From: Candidatus Methanoperedens nitratireducens
GTDB lineage: Archaea; Halobacteriota; Methanosarcinia; Methanosarcinales; Methanoperedenaceae
Length of the DNA stretch: 53,077 nt
Assembly (NCBI RefSeq): GCF_900196725.1
Contig: NZ_FZMP01000249.1
Coordinates: 1 to 53,077 of the forward strand
Reading direction: 5' to 3'
The notes beneath the pieces were generated by a model. The model ran no database searches. It saw only the letters and a program-made list of their open reading frames with translations, and had not been told where the DNA came from. This document shows, piece after piece, positions 1 through 7,559 of this stretch. Position numbers and translations under genes: made by a program. Each line of letters opens with the position of its first letter. The first letter of the stretch is position 1.

Positions 1-51
1 GAAAATGCGTTTATACTTTCCTATGCGTTAAAAGAAAACCTTCTAATAAAC

Positions 52-1314
52 TTAGGAATATTGCAGCATTGCAGCTTTTGCACCATCGATGACCTTTTCT
101 TCATCTATGACTCTCACTTCATGATCTTCCATGAGTATCTCTCCATTAACTATAGTGGTTTTCACATCACACCCCGAAGCGCCGTGAATGAGGGCTGAGA
201 TCAGGTTCGTGGACACAAATTGAGGTTTTTTCATGTCAACAAGAATGATATCCGCAAGATTTCCGGGCTTGAGCACACCTGCCTTTATGCCCAGTGCCTG
301 CGCCCCGTTCACGGTCGCCATCCCAAGCACAGTGGATGCAGGCATCGCTTGCGGGTCTTTAAGCTTATGAAGATATGAGGCAGTTCTTATTTCATTCCAC
401 ATATCAAGGCTTCCGCCTGAAGCAGCGCTGTCTGTTCCAAGCGCCACATTTATTCCTTTTTCAAGCATCTTCGGAACAGGTGCGACCCCGGTGCCAAGCG
501 CCATATTGCTTGACGGGCAGTGGACAACATTTACATTGTTATTTCTGAGTATATCAATATCCCCATCCGATAACCAGATGCAGTGGGCAGCAAGAACGCC
601 CCGGCTGAGTAAACCTATGCTATCAAGGAAATTAACAGAACACATCATGTAATTTTGTTTCATTAACCGAAGCTCATTTTCTGTCTCAAGGACATGTATG
701 TGGATCCTGGAATTATCCCTCCCAGCGAGTTCTTTAACCCTTATCAGGAATTCCTTTGAGCATGAAACTGCAGAATGCGGCGCATACATGGTCGTGATCC
801 TGCCCCCGGCTTTGCCGTTCCATTTTTTGTTAAATCCTGCCCTGCTTTTTAATTTAGTATCCGGATCCTCATTGATACCTTCTATCATTCCATACCCTAG
901 AGCCGCCCTTGTTCCAGTCTCCTCCACGACCCGGGCAACTTCATCCATGTATACATACATATCAGCAAAGGCTGTAGTGCCTGATTTGATCATCTCAAGC
1001 ACACCGAGGTATGCGCCAGCCCTGATGTCGGCGGGTGACAGTTTCATTTCCGCCTGCCGGATCTTTTTTATCCATTTCCCATACAGGAGCCCGTCCGCAT
1101 ACCCGCGGAAAAGTGTCATGGAGAGATGTGTGTGGGCATTAATAAGACCAGGCATGACAGCGCAGCCTGTTGCATCAATTATTTTATCGGCTTTTTCATC
1201 TTTGTCCTTTCCCACGAAGGTTATCATGCCATTATCCACAACTACCACTCCTTTATTGAGGATAGCGCCCTCCATAGTGAGGACGGTGCCGCCTTTGATC
1301 ATCAGGTCTGCCAT
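52..1314 (-). CDS. dadD: Amidohydrolase, 5'-deoxyadenosine / S-adenosylhomocysteine deaminase type
   Basis: A 420-residue metal-dependent amidohydrolase of the MtaD/DadD family. These cytosolic enzymes deaminate 5'-deoxyadenosine, methylthioadenosine or S-adenosylhomocysteine and so recycle by-products of radical SAM and methyl-transfer reactions. The N-terminal beta-sandwich starts MADLMIKGGTVLTM. The metal-binding HTHLSM follows at about residue 61, later histidines lie in HIHVLETE and AAHCIW, and the catalytic aspartate is in ALGTDSAASGG. Length is normal for the family. The ATG start lies about 55 bases downstream of a TATA-like box on the same strand. The gene stands alone, divergent from the next gene. 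The exact substrate cannot be read from sequence. Confidence 0.9.
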   Translation of the reverse strand: MADLMIKGGTVLTMEGAILNKGVVVVDNGMITFVGKDKDEKADKIIDATGCAVMPGLINAHTHLSMTLFRGYADGLLYGKWIKKIRQAEMKLSPADIRAGAYLGVLEMIKSGTTAFADMYVYMDEVARVVEETGTRAALGYGMIEGINEDPDTKLKSRAGFNKKWNGKAGGRITTMYAPHSAVSCSKEFLIRVKELAGRDNSRIHIHVLETENELRLMKQNYMMCSVNFLDSIGLLSRGVLAAHCIWLSDGDIDILRNNNVNVVHCPSSNMALGTGVAPVPKMLEKGINVALGTDSAASGGSLDMWNEIRTASYLHKLKDPQAMPASTVLGMATVNGAQALGIKAGVLKPGNLADIILVDMKKPQFVSTNLISALIHGASGCDVKTTIVNGEILMEDHEVRVIDEEKVIDGAKAAMLQYS

Positions 1315-1368
1315 ATGGTGTTATGTTGGCGGGTGGAATGAAATAAGTTTTCTAAAATGCTGAGTAAA

Positions 1369-1399
1369 CTTTATATACCATGTTCGCATATATACGAAC
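1369..1399 (-). promoter_or_regulatory. Promoter of the amidohydrolase with adjacent inverted repeat
   Basis: Read on the minus strand, TATATAAAG at 1377-1369 is a good archaeal TATA box. It would start transcription about 30 bases before the ATG. Directly upstream is an inverted repeat, GTTCG (1382-1386) with CGAAC (1395-1399), in the position expected for an operator or activator site. The TATA box is fairly clear; the regulator is inferred. Confidence 0.5.
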
Positions 1400-1401
1400 T
1401 A

Positions 1402-1457
1402 ATAGTGGGCAGCAAAATACTTTTTTACACCACCATAATCCCCAACCTGCCCACTAT
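1402..1457. repeat. Perfect 11-bp inverted repeat with long loop (element E1)
   Basis: ATAGTGGGCAG (1402-1412) pairs perfectly with CTGCCCACTAT (1447-1457) around a 34-base spacer. Read on the minus strand, the loop is G-rich and then has a TAAAAAAGT stretch. A second element at 13294-13357 has the same plan. It could be a small structured RNA, a MITE-like remnant or a regulator site. Confidence 0.5.
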
Positions 1458-1771
1458 CCTCCTTGATTTCCTTTCCATACGAAATAAGGGTTACATAATC
1501 TGTATCCGGTCATACAGTTAAAAAAGTTTGCTATCTAATGTTGTTTAATTTGAGGCGGTTAATATAATCGATAGGCAGCGAACTGGTTTTTTAATTAATC
1601 TTCCATCATTATAATAACAATCATTATTTATTTTTCCAATAGAAATAAAGGGGTTGAATAATAAAAAGTATAATAAATATCTGTAGAGGCATAACGCAGA
1701 ATATACAAGAAAATACTACAAAATTTTTACAGATAGAAAACTCACTTTATTATTAGAATTTTGGTTAAGAT
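1458..1771. other. AT-rich intergenic stretch
   Basis: No credible ORF was found here. The stretch contains AGTTAAAAAAGT at about 1516-1527, the same 12 bases found in the loop of the element at 13294-13357. A weak imperfect inverted repeat runs from about 1525 to 1585. The rest is AT-rich and shows no clear signal. Confidence 0.4.
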
Positions 1772-1795
1772 AGGTATAAATATTCATTTATACCT
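1772..1795 (+). promoter_or_regulatory. TATA box embedded in a perfect palindrome
   Basis: AGGTATAAAT (1772-1781) and ATTTATACCT (1786-1795) form a perfect 10-bp inverted repeat around ATTC. The left arm contains TATAAAT, well placed as a TATA box for the ATG at 1806, giving a leaderless or nearly leaderless transcript. A protein bound to this palindrome would compete with TBP, so repression, possibly autoregulation, is the natural reading. Confidence 0.6.
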
Positions 1796-1805
1796 GCTTG
1801 ACTCC

Positions 1806-2300
1806 ATGAGTGATTACTGGGATCTCCCCGAGCAGGATTACGAACTCTCGCTTCTGCAATTTGCAAAGAAAGAATTGTCAGATATGGGCTATACCGTTCT
1901 TAGCGAAAAAGTGGAAGTATGCAGCGGTGCGGGCGCCATGACACTGACAGCCATTCTTCAAAAAGAAGACATGGCATTCGGTCTGTATATCCACGACGGT
2001 CCGAAGCAGCGGAAAACCAGGGGTCCGCCCATAATCTGGATGCTCCGGCTCCTGCCCGGAATGAAGACGGCGGATGACCTCCGCAACTTCATATTGACCC
2101 ACCAGCATGATTTCAGCATCACTTTGGCGGCGGAAAATACGATACTGAAAGACAGGAAAGAGGCAAAGCTAAAGAAAATATACACGTTCCTGTACAATTC
2201 AAAGATAAAAGACCTTTATGACAACGATCTCAGCAGCGCAGCCGATGTGCTGAGGGTGAGGTTACGGAAAGAGGCTACTGAATTTCAAGCCTTATCCTGA
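1806..2300 (+). CDS. Unknown 164-residue protein
   Basis: I do not recognise this protein. It is soluble, about 164 residues, with an acidic start (MSDYWDLPEQDYE), a central block containing CSGAGAMTLTAIL and DGPKQRKTRGPPIIW, and a charged helical C-terminus. The frame is open upstream to a TTG at 1761. I chose the ATG at 1806 because the TATA box at about 1775 puts the transcript start close to it; the longer form would begin upstream of transcription. Its last 26 bases overlap the end of the convergent gene on the other strand. The promoter palindrome suggests a regulated gene, possibly a regulator, but no DNA-binding domain is evident. Confidence 0.65.
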   Translation: MSDYWDLPEQDYELSLLQFAKKELSDMGYTVLSEKVEVCSGAGAMTLTAILQKEDMAFGLYIHDGPKQRKTRGPPIIWMLRLLPGMKTADDLRNFILTHQHDFSITLAAENTILKDRKEAKLKKIYTFLYNSKIKDLYDNDLSSAADVLRVRLRKEATEFQALS

Positions 2301-3095
2301 TCCTGTCGCCTACAGAAAGTAGTTCATCGCCGTATTTTTTGGGCAAGACCTTGATCCTGGGCTCGTAAAAAAATAAACAAAAGGCAATCCCTGCGCAATC
2401 TACCTTTCTACCTCCTGCTGTGATCTCAAGCGCCCGGACTTCCGGATGGATATATCCCTGCGGCATGACGATGCCAAAGAAACCGCTTTCAGCACCGGAA
2501 GCGACATAACCATCAAGAAATCCACCATCCATTGCAAAACCCCTGATGTCGCCGCAGGTATCGCAGGGCGCGGAAAGAAGAGCATACCTCTTATTTAAAT
2601 CCGCAACGCTGCATTCCAGGTCTATTTTTTTCGCGAAGAAAGCCTGCCCCATTTGATCTGCGGCACAAGGCTCAGGCGGTTCGAGGCGCGCAGGTAGTCA
2701 TCAGGCTGCCGCACCTCGACGTGCATAACAGGGTCGTTCCAGAAGATGAAATATCCATTTTGTATAAAGGTCCCGATTTTATCACCCGCTGTGATCCTCT
2801 CGCCTATCTCAACATCAGGTTTTATGTGGAGTATTTTAACGACATGCTCCTTCTGGCGCAGGGCTATAACATATTCCCTGGAATCCCGGTCTTTAAAGGG
2901 CGTGGGCGTATCGAAACTTCGAACATCTATTACTTCCCCGTCGGCAGGCGAAAGAGCATCGCTGCTAAAACTCCCGTAGTAAATATCTACGGCGCTATGG
3001 GTCTTATGGGCTGCATAAGGGCTTTTAAGGAAGGAGAACCTCGAATTATCCGGCGCAAAAATATCAATATCATTATGGCTTGCTATCTTTTTCAT
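2275..3095 (-). CDS. M23/LytM-like peptidase-fold protein, reading frame broken
   Basis: Two overlapping minus-strand frames, 3095-2622 (157 residues) and 2652-2275 (125 residues), probably form one gene of about 273 residues. The first part resembles the M23/lysostaphin fold: HKTHSAVDIYYG, LSPADGEVIDVR, LHIKPDVEIGERITAGDKIG and VMHVEVRQPDDY. The second part has CDTCG and a Gly-rich region. The first frame stops directly after an A7 run (minus strand, about 2628-2634); one extra A joins the frames as SRKKIDLECS. The start ATG overlaps the stop of the radical SAM gene (ATGA), so the two are translationally coupled. The substrate is unknown; archaeal members need not be peptidoglycan hydrolases. 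A sequence error is more likely than true splitting. Confidence 0.6.
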
Positions 3096-4041
3096 GGTGA
3101 TATATTAAATGAACAGCACATTTTCGGTATCTCAACGATATTCAGTCCAAGTTCCCGGCATATTGTATAAGCTTTTCTTGAAGGTACTGCTATCCTGTCT
3201 ATCCCGCCCAGGATCGCGTACATATCAAGCATCGAGCGGTACCTGCCGCCGGGACGCACGCAGCTTAATGAAAGTGGCACACCGAACATTTCGCGCGCCT
3301 TTGTTATCACTTTCACAACATCTTCGAGCTCAGGCGGCGCAACTCCCTCAAGGGCAGTTCCTTTTGTGGGAATGAATACCACTATCACCACGACCCCGGG
3401 ATTGAACTTTTTTACGAGCTCAAGCGCCCTGAACTCTCCTTTCAGCTTGCCATTATGCAATCCAACAATGATATGCGGCGCAAGCGGAATTCCGGCAGAT
3501 GAAAGATGGTTCAGCGAATTTTCGTAATCCTGCACGCAGGCGTTGATGCCAAGTATGTCGTGTATGGTTTCATTATCGCCTAAAACATCAACGAGCGCCA
3601 TGTCAAGGTATCCGGCAAGTGCCTGTGCCTGTGAGCTGTTCACAATGCCTGTGTGCGCGCTGAGCTTGAGTCCTGTATCCCGCTTGAGCTTCTGGATAAC
3701 ATCTGCCTGCTCATACGTAGGGACGCTTCCATCGGCAGCGCTTCCCCCGCTCAGCAGTATCCCTTTTGCGCCTTTGTTAGCTAATCTTAAGACTTCAAAA
3801 CGCAATTTGCTGTCAGAGCCGTCAAGCATGTGGCGCAGGTAATGCGAGTTGCAGTGCCTGCATGCAAGAGAGCAATGTGTGCCAGTCAGGGATATCGGGG
3901 TAAAAGGCTCTCTAAAAAAAAGATGTCGCTGCCGGAGAGTTCAACCCTGCGCGCGAATGATTTGAGCATGGAGGCTTTCGTATCTGAGCCGATCTCCAGC
4001 GCACCTATCATATGTTTAGCGCGATGCAGGTCATAATCCAT
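3092..4041 (-). CDS. Radical SAM protein, reading frame broken near N-terminus
   Basis: A uninterrupted 245-residue frame (3829-3092) carries the body of a radical SAM barrel but lacks the cluster motif. The motif lies just upstream in the same frame as CSLACRHC (CxxxCxxC, the 4Fe-4S ligands), preceded by TPISLTGTH. The true start is probably the ATG at 4041 (MDYDLHRAKHM); that frame is lost after a T8 run (minus strand, about 3914-3921). One extra T joins the parts into a 316-residue protein. LSGGS and RPGGRYR fit SAM and ribose contacts. It resembles archaeal biotin-synthase-related radical SAM proteins; the reaction is unknown. Coupled to the M23-like gene by ATGA. Confidence 0.7.
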
Positions 4042-4123
4042 AGATTTGTTTAAGAGGCTTTGCTGTATAAAGAGATTATCCAGTCATTTTTCATATGCGT
4101 TACCTTTATGTAACATGAAATGC

Positions 4124-4151
4124 ATTCAGGGGGAGACTGAATCATTTTTTT
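4124..4151 (+). terminator. Hairpin followed by a T7 run
   Basis: ATTCAG (4124-4129) pairs with CTGAAT (4137-4142), and a run of seven T follows at 4145-4151. This is terminator-like. It lies near the expected start of the ribosomal protein transcript, since a TATA-like CTTTATG lies near 4104. It could therefore be an attenuator or part of the leader structure rather than the end of another gene. Confidence 0.35.
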
Positions 4152-4171
4152 ATGATTCTGCATTAACCGTA

Positions 4172-4287
4172 GCAGGCACTCGCCTGCGGCGTATGGATCT
4201 AAAAATCCGAACGCAGTAAAACCTCATAGAAAGGTTCCAAACCGAAATCGGTTTGCGTGAGTCGGACCTCGTAAGGTCTTACGGAGG
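4172..4287 (+). promoter_or_regulatory. Structured leader of the L18e operon
   Basis: Five consecutive hairpins are visible: GCAGGC/GCCTGC (4172-4187); GCGT..GGAT/ATCC..ACGC (4189-4214); AACCT/AGGTT (4220-4236); CAAACCG/CGGTTTG (4238-4255); GACCT/AGGTC (4265-4278). The ribosome binding site GGAGG (4283-4287) follows directly. The stems are seen in the sequence; a regulatory role, such as autogenous control by a ribosomal protein, is inferred. Confidence 0.5.
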
Positions 4288-4293
4288 AACAGG

Positions 4294-4656
4294 ATGAAGC
4301 ACAATTACAAAACAAACACACAGTTATTAGACCTGATATCAGGTCTTAAAAAACAGTCAAGGGAGAAGCAGGTACCGCTCTGGCGGGATATAGCGTTACG
4401 GCTTGAGCGCCCGACAAGGCAGTGTCACGAGGTCAATCTCAGCAGGATAAACAGGTACACGAAAGAAAAAGATCTGATACTCGTGCCCGGGAAAGTACTC
4501 GGAGCAGGCGAACTTGACCATCAGTTGACAGTTGCAGCCCTGGGCTTCAGCGGAAGCGCAAAAAGCAAGATTACCGCGGCAGGAGGCTCCTGCCTTAGCA
4601 TCCAGGAACTCATGAACAAGAATCCTGAGGGTGCAAGAGTAAGGATAATAGGGTGA
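4294..4656 (+). CDS. rpl18e: Large-subunit ribosomal protein L18e
   Basis: A 120-residue protein of the archaeal/eukaryotic L18e family, which shares the L15 fold and sits in the 50S subunit. It has the basic N-terminal region with WRDIALRLERPTRQ, then LVPGKVLGAGEL, and ends ARVRIIG as is typical. Length is normal. The ATG has a strong site, GGAGG, six bases upstream. It is the first gene of the operon L18e-L13-S9-RpoN, a conserved archaeal order, with a four-base gap to L13. Confidence 0.96.
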   Translation: MKHNYKTNTQLLDLISGLKKQSREKQVPLWRDIALRLERPTRQCHEVNLSRINRYTKEKDLILVPGKVLGAGELDHQLTVAALGFSGSAKSKITAAGGSCLSIQELMNKNPEGARVRIIG

Positions 4657-4660
4657 AATC

Positions 4661-5080
4661 ATGGCAGTAATCGACGCAAACAATCTTATACTTGGAAGGA
4701 TGGCAAGCCTGGTAGCCCAGCGATTATTGAAAGGCGAAGAGATCAATATCATCAATGCCGAAAAGGTGATACTCTCAGGCAGAAGGGACACGACATTCGC
4801 CAGATACAAAAAATACACCGACAGGGGCTCGCGGGAGTTCGGCCCTCATTTCCCGAGGCGTCCTGACCAGATAGTGGCAAGAACTATACGGGGTATGATC
4901 CCCCACAAAAAGATGACCGGCAGGGAGGCATATAACAGGCTAAAAGTCTATATAGGAGTACCGCCGGAATTAAGTAAAGAGCAGGCAAATACATTACAGG
5001 ACGCAAGCATAACACGCCTGAGCACAAGTAATTACACGGTGCTTGGCGACCTGAGCAAAAGATTAGGTTCAAAATTTTAG
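4661..5080 (+). CDS. rpl13: Large-subunit ribosomal protein L13
   Basis: A 139-residue universal ribosomal protein uL13 that binds 23S rRNA. Diagnostic pieces are VIDANNLILGRMAS at the N-terminus, INAEKVILSG, and the basic block ARTIRGMIPHKKMTGREA. Length fits the archaeal form. It lies between L18e and S9 with gaps of four and nine bases and is certainly cotranscribed with them. Confidence 0.97.
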   Translation: MAVIDANNLILGRMASLVAQRLLKGEEINIINAEKVILSGRRDTTFARYKKYTDRGSREFGPHFPRRPDQIVARTIRGMIPHKKMTGREAYNRLKVYIGVPPELSKEQANTLQDASITRLSTSNYTVLGDLSKRLGSKF

Positions 5081-5089
5081 GAGTCATAC

Positions 5090-5488
5090 ATGAAAATCGT
5101 TAATTCATCCGGAAAAAGGAAAACCGCTATCGCCCGCGCAACTCTGCGGGAAGGTAAAGGGCGGGTAAGGGTTAACAATAAACCCATCGAGATAGTAGAG
5201 CCCGAACTGATACGCCTGAAAATGTCAGAACCCCTCGAATTCGCGAATAACTTTCTTCAGACAGTGGATATCGACGTCAATGTACACGGCGGCGGTATTA
5301 TCGGGCAGGCAGGCGCAGTCCGCACAGCCATAGCCCGCGGCCTTGTGGATTGGACAAATGATACGGCACTCAGAGATGCCATGGCGCAGTACGACAGGAG
5401 TCTCCTAGTTAACGACACGCGTTACAAGCTGCCCAAGAAGTTCGGCGGACGCGGTGCCAGGAAGAGAAGACAGAAATCATACAGGTGA
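5090..5488 (+). CDS. rps9: Small-subunit ribosomal protein S9
   Basis: A 132-residue universal uS9 protein whose basic C-terminal tail reaches the P-site tRNA. It shows [24 protein letters not shown] at the N-terminus, [21 protein letters not shown] in the middle, and the usual tail [12 protein letters not shown]. It lies in the conserved operon, three bases before RpoN. Confidence 0.97.
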   Translation: MKIVNSSGKRKTAIARATLREGKGRVRVNNKPIEIVEPELIRLKMSEPLEFANNFLQTVDIDVNVHGGGIIGQAGAVRTAIARGLVDWTNDTALRDAMAQYDRSLLVNDTRYKLPKKFGGRGARKRRQKSYR

Positions 5489-5491
5489 AAC

Positions 5492-5677
5492 ATGATACCG
5501 GTACGATGCTTTTCATGCGGGAAAGTCATCTCCAGCGTATGGGATGAGTACAAAAAACGGAGCCAGACAGAGGATCCGGGCAAAGTACTCGACGACCTGG
5601 GTATAGAGAGATATTGCTGCAGGAGAATGCTTCTCACCCATGTGGAGCTGGTGGACCTGCTGGCGCCGTACCAGTGA
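5492..5677 (+). CDS. rpoN: DNA-directed RNA polymerase subunit N (Rpb10 homologue)
   Basis: A 61-residue zinc-binding assembly subunit of archaeal RNA polymerase. The zinc ligands are visible as CFSCG near the N-terminus and the CC pair in [15 protein letters not shown]. Start ([11 protein letters not shown]) and length are normal. It follows S9 by three bases and is followed three bases later by a tRNA gene, so the tRNA is probably cut from the same transcript. Confidence 0.97.
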   Translation: MIPVRCFSCGKVISSVWDEYKKRSQTEDPGKVLDDLGIERYCCRRMLLTHVELVDLLAPYQ

Positions 5678-5680
5678 GGA

Positions 5681-5755
5681 GGGGTTGTAGGGTAGTCTGG
5701 TCCATCCTACGGCGTTCGGGACGCCGTGACCTGAGTTCAAATCTCAGCAACCCCA
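5681..5755 (+). tRNA. tRNA-Pro (anticodon CGG)
   Basis: A complete cloverleaf. The acceptor arm is GGGGTTG (5681-5687) with CAACCCC (5748-5754), discriminator A at 5755. The anticodon stem CGGCG/CGCCG encloses the loop TTCGGGA, giving anticodon CGG. The T arm is CTGAG-TTCAAAT-CTCAG. CCA is not encoded and no intron is seen. It sits between rpoN and rpoK. Confidence 0.93.
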
Positions 5756-5900
5756 TATTCCGGGGCAAAGGAAACGAACATGAACCACTCTCAGAGGGAC
5801 TCTGGGAAAAAACAGTATATAATTAATACATTTGTAATAAATATTTGTATAGATCCGTTGTACTTATTTAACTTCCGCATACTTGTTTTGAGGTGATTAA

Positions 5901-6101
5901 GTGGTCGAAACTAAATTTACTCGATATGAAAAGGCAAGAATTATCGGAGCAAGGGCACTTCAGATATCCATGGGCGCTCCAGTATTGATAGAAACAGATA
6001 AAAAAGAACCTATAGATATCGCGATGGAGGAACTGGAAAAGGAAGTGATCCCCATCACAGTAAAAAGAACAACAGAAGAGATAAAACCAATAGCAGCATA
6101 A
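5901..6101 (+). CDS. rpoK: DNA-directed RNA polymerase subunit K (Rpb6 homologue)
   Basis: A 66-residue homologue of eukaryotic Rpb6 and bacterial omega that helps assemble the largest polymerase subunit. It shows [24 protein letters not shown], the family signature, and an acidic C-terminal part. It starts with GTG behind GAGGTG. An AT-rich promoter region with TATA-like TTATTTAAC (about 5867-5875) precedes it, so it may have its own start as well as readthrough. It is three bases from S2. Confidence 0.95.
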   Translation: MVETKFTRYEKARIIGARALQISMGAPVLIETDKKEPIDIAMEELEKEVIPITVKRTTEEIKPIAA

Positions 6102-6104
6102 AAG

Positions 6105-6740
6105 GTGAAGAAAATGGAAAATATCGTTGATATTAAACAGGATGTAAAACAGGATACAGGTTATGAATCAATTATTCCCCAGGATGAATATCTTACCGCA
6201 GGAATCCATATAGGCACGCAGCAGAAAACGAAAGAAATGATGCGTTTCGTGTATCGCGTAAGGACGGATGGGTTGTATGTGCTGGATATACAGGCTACAG
6301 ACCAGCGGATACGGCTTGCGGCAAAGATGCTTGCCAAATACGATCCGCAGAGGGTACTTGTAGTGTCTGCCAGGCAGTACGGTCACTATCCTTCGGAGAT
6401 GTTCGCAAAAGCGATAGGTGCAAGGGCAATAACAGGCAGGTTTATTCCAGGCACTTTAACCAACCCGAAATTGCATTTATATGTAGAACCCGATGTCCTT
6501 GTGGTAACAGACCCTGCAGGCGATGTACAGGCTGTGAACGAAGCGATCAATGTCGGGATACCTGTTATTGGCTTGTGCGATACCAATAACTCGACATCCA
6601 ATGTGGACTTTGTGATCCCCACCAACAACAAGGGTAGAAAAGCACTCGCGTTGATATACTGGCTTCTTGCAAAGAAGACACTTGAGGAAAGAGGAGATAC
6701 CATTAATTATACGGTAGCCGATTTCGAGGCTGAAATATAA
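6105..6740 (+). CDS. rps2: Small-subunit ribosomal protein S2
   Basis: Universal uS2 protein of about 210 residues. Family signatures are [67 protein letters not shown] and [29 protein letters not shown]. The start could be GTG at 6105 or ATG at 6114; the overlap of GGTGAAG with the likely ribosome binding site favours 6114. In many euryarchaea enolase lies between rpoK and rps2; here it is absent. Confidence 0.95.
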   Translation: MKKMENIVDIKQDVKQDTGYESIIPQDEYLTAGIHIGTQQKTKEMMRFVYRVRTDGLYVLDIQATDQRIRLAAKMLAKYDPQRVLVVSARQYGHYPSEMFAKAIGARAITGRFIPGTLTNPKLHLYVEPDVLVVTDPAGDVQAVNEAINVGIPVIGLCDTNNSTSNVDFVIPTNNKGRKALALIYWLLAKKTLEERGDTINYTVADFEAEI

Positions 6741-6746
6741 CCTGAT

Positions 6747-7544
6747 ATGAGGGCTCCGGCAGTTTCGGGACAGTTCTATCCCCGCAATAAAAACGACCTT
6801 CTCAGGGAAGTCAGCAGATGCTTTATTGACGTCCCTCGGACCAGGAAGAATGTCCTAGGCGCTGTGGTACCCCACGCAGGCTATATTTATTCGGGAAAGG
6901 CTGCTGCCCATGTATATGCTTCATTACCTGATGCCGGCACCTTTGTGATGCTTGGGCCCAACCACACTGGTTATGGCTCGCCGGTGTCTGTTTCTTCCGA
7001 GACATGGAGCACTCCGCTGGGTGGGGTGGGCGCCGACCTTGATTTCATCAGGGCGCTTCCCAAGAGAATTATTTATCAGGATGAGACCGCCCATAAATAC
7101 GAGCACTCCCTTGAAGTACAGCTACCTTTCTTGCAGTACCGGTTCAAGGATTTTAAGATAGTCCCCATCTGCATGGGAATGCAGGACGAAGAAACTGCAA
7201 TGGAAGTGGGGCAGGAAATAGCTGAAGCTGTGCACAAGGTCGATAAGAAAATAGTGGTAATAGCATCAAGTGATTTCACCCACTACATGCCGGATAAAGT
7301 AGCAAGGGAGAATGATAAGTACTATATTGAATCGATCCTGAACATGGATATCCCGGGTTTCTATCAGCGGTTACAGAAGCGTGATGCTTCTGTGTGCGGA
7401 TACGGACCGATCGCCGCGATGCTTGCCACCACAAAAACTCTCGGCGCAAAGAAGGCCACGTTGCTAAATTACAGCACAAGCGGCGATGCTACCGGCGATG
7501 TTTCTGCAGTTGTGGGGTATGCCGGGATAATTATGGAATGCTGA
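6747..7544 (+). CDS. Memo family protein (AmmeMemoRadiSam system protein B)
   Basis: A 265-residue Memo-family protein related in fold to extradiol ring-cleavage dioxygenases. Visible motifs include AVSGQFYP at the start, VVPHAGYIYSGKAAAHVY, LGPNHTGYG, HSLEVQLPFLQYRF, ASSDFTHY and CGYGPIAAML. The conserved histidines could bind a metal. The position directly after S2 is conserved in archaea. The role is not firmly known; in some genomes it occurs with a radical SAM protein and an AMMECR1 domain, neither of which is adjacent here. Six bases separate it from S2. Confidence 0.92.
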   Translation: MRAPAVSGQFYPRNKNDLLREVSRCFIDVPRTRKNVLGAVVPHAGYIYSGKAAAHVYASLPDAGTFVMLGPNHTGYGSPVSVSSETWSTPLGGVGADLDFIRALPKRIIYQDETAHKYEHSLEVQLPFLQYRFKDFKIVPICMGMQDEETAMEVGQEIAEAVHKVDKKIVVIASSDFTHYMPDKVARENDKYYIESILNMDIPGFYQRLQKRDASVCGYGPIAAMLATTKTLGAKKATLLNYSTSGDATGDVSAVVGYAGIIMEC

Positions 7545-7559
7545 ACTGTTAACTGGTTC

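Noticed and set aside
698-1363. Long plus-strand frame opposite the amidohydrolase
   Set aside because: It is the antisense shadow of a well-supported gene, with no protein-like character.
4140-4290. Possible tRNA-Leu upstream of the L18e gene, as in some other archaea
   Set aside because: There are many stems, but no acceptor arm pairing, no T loop in a proper arm and no anticodon loop with T at position 33. It reads better as a structured leader.
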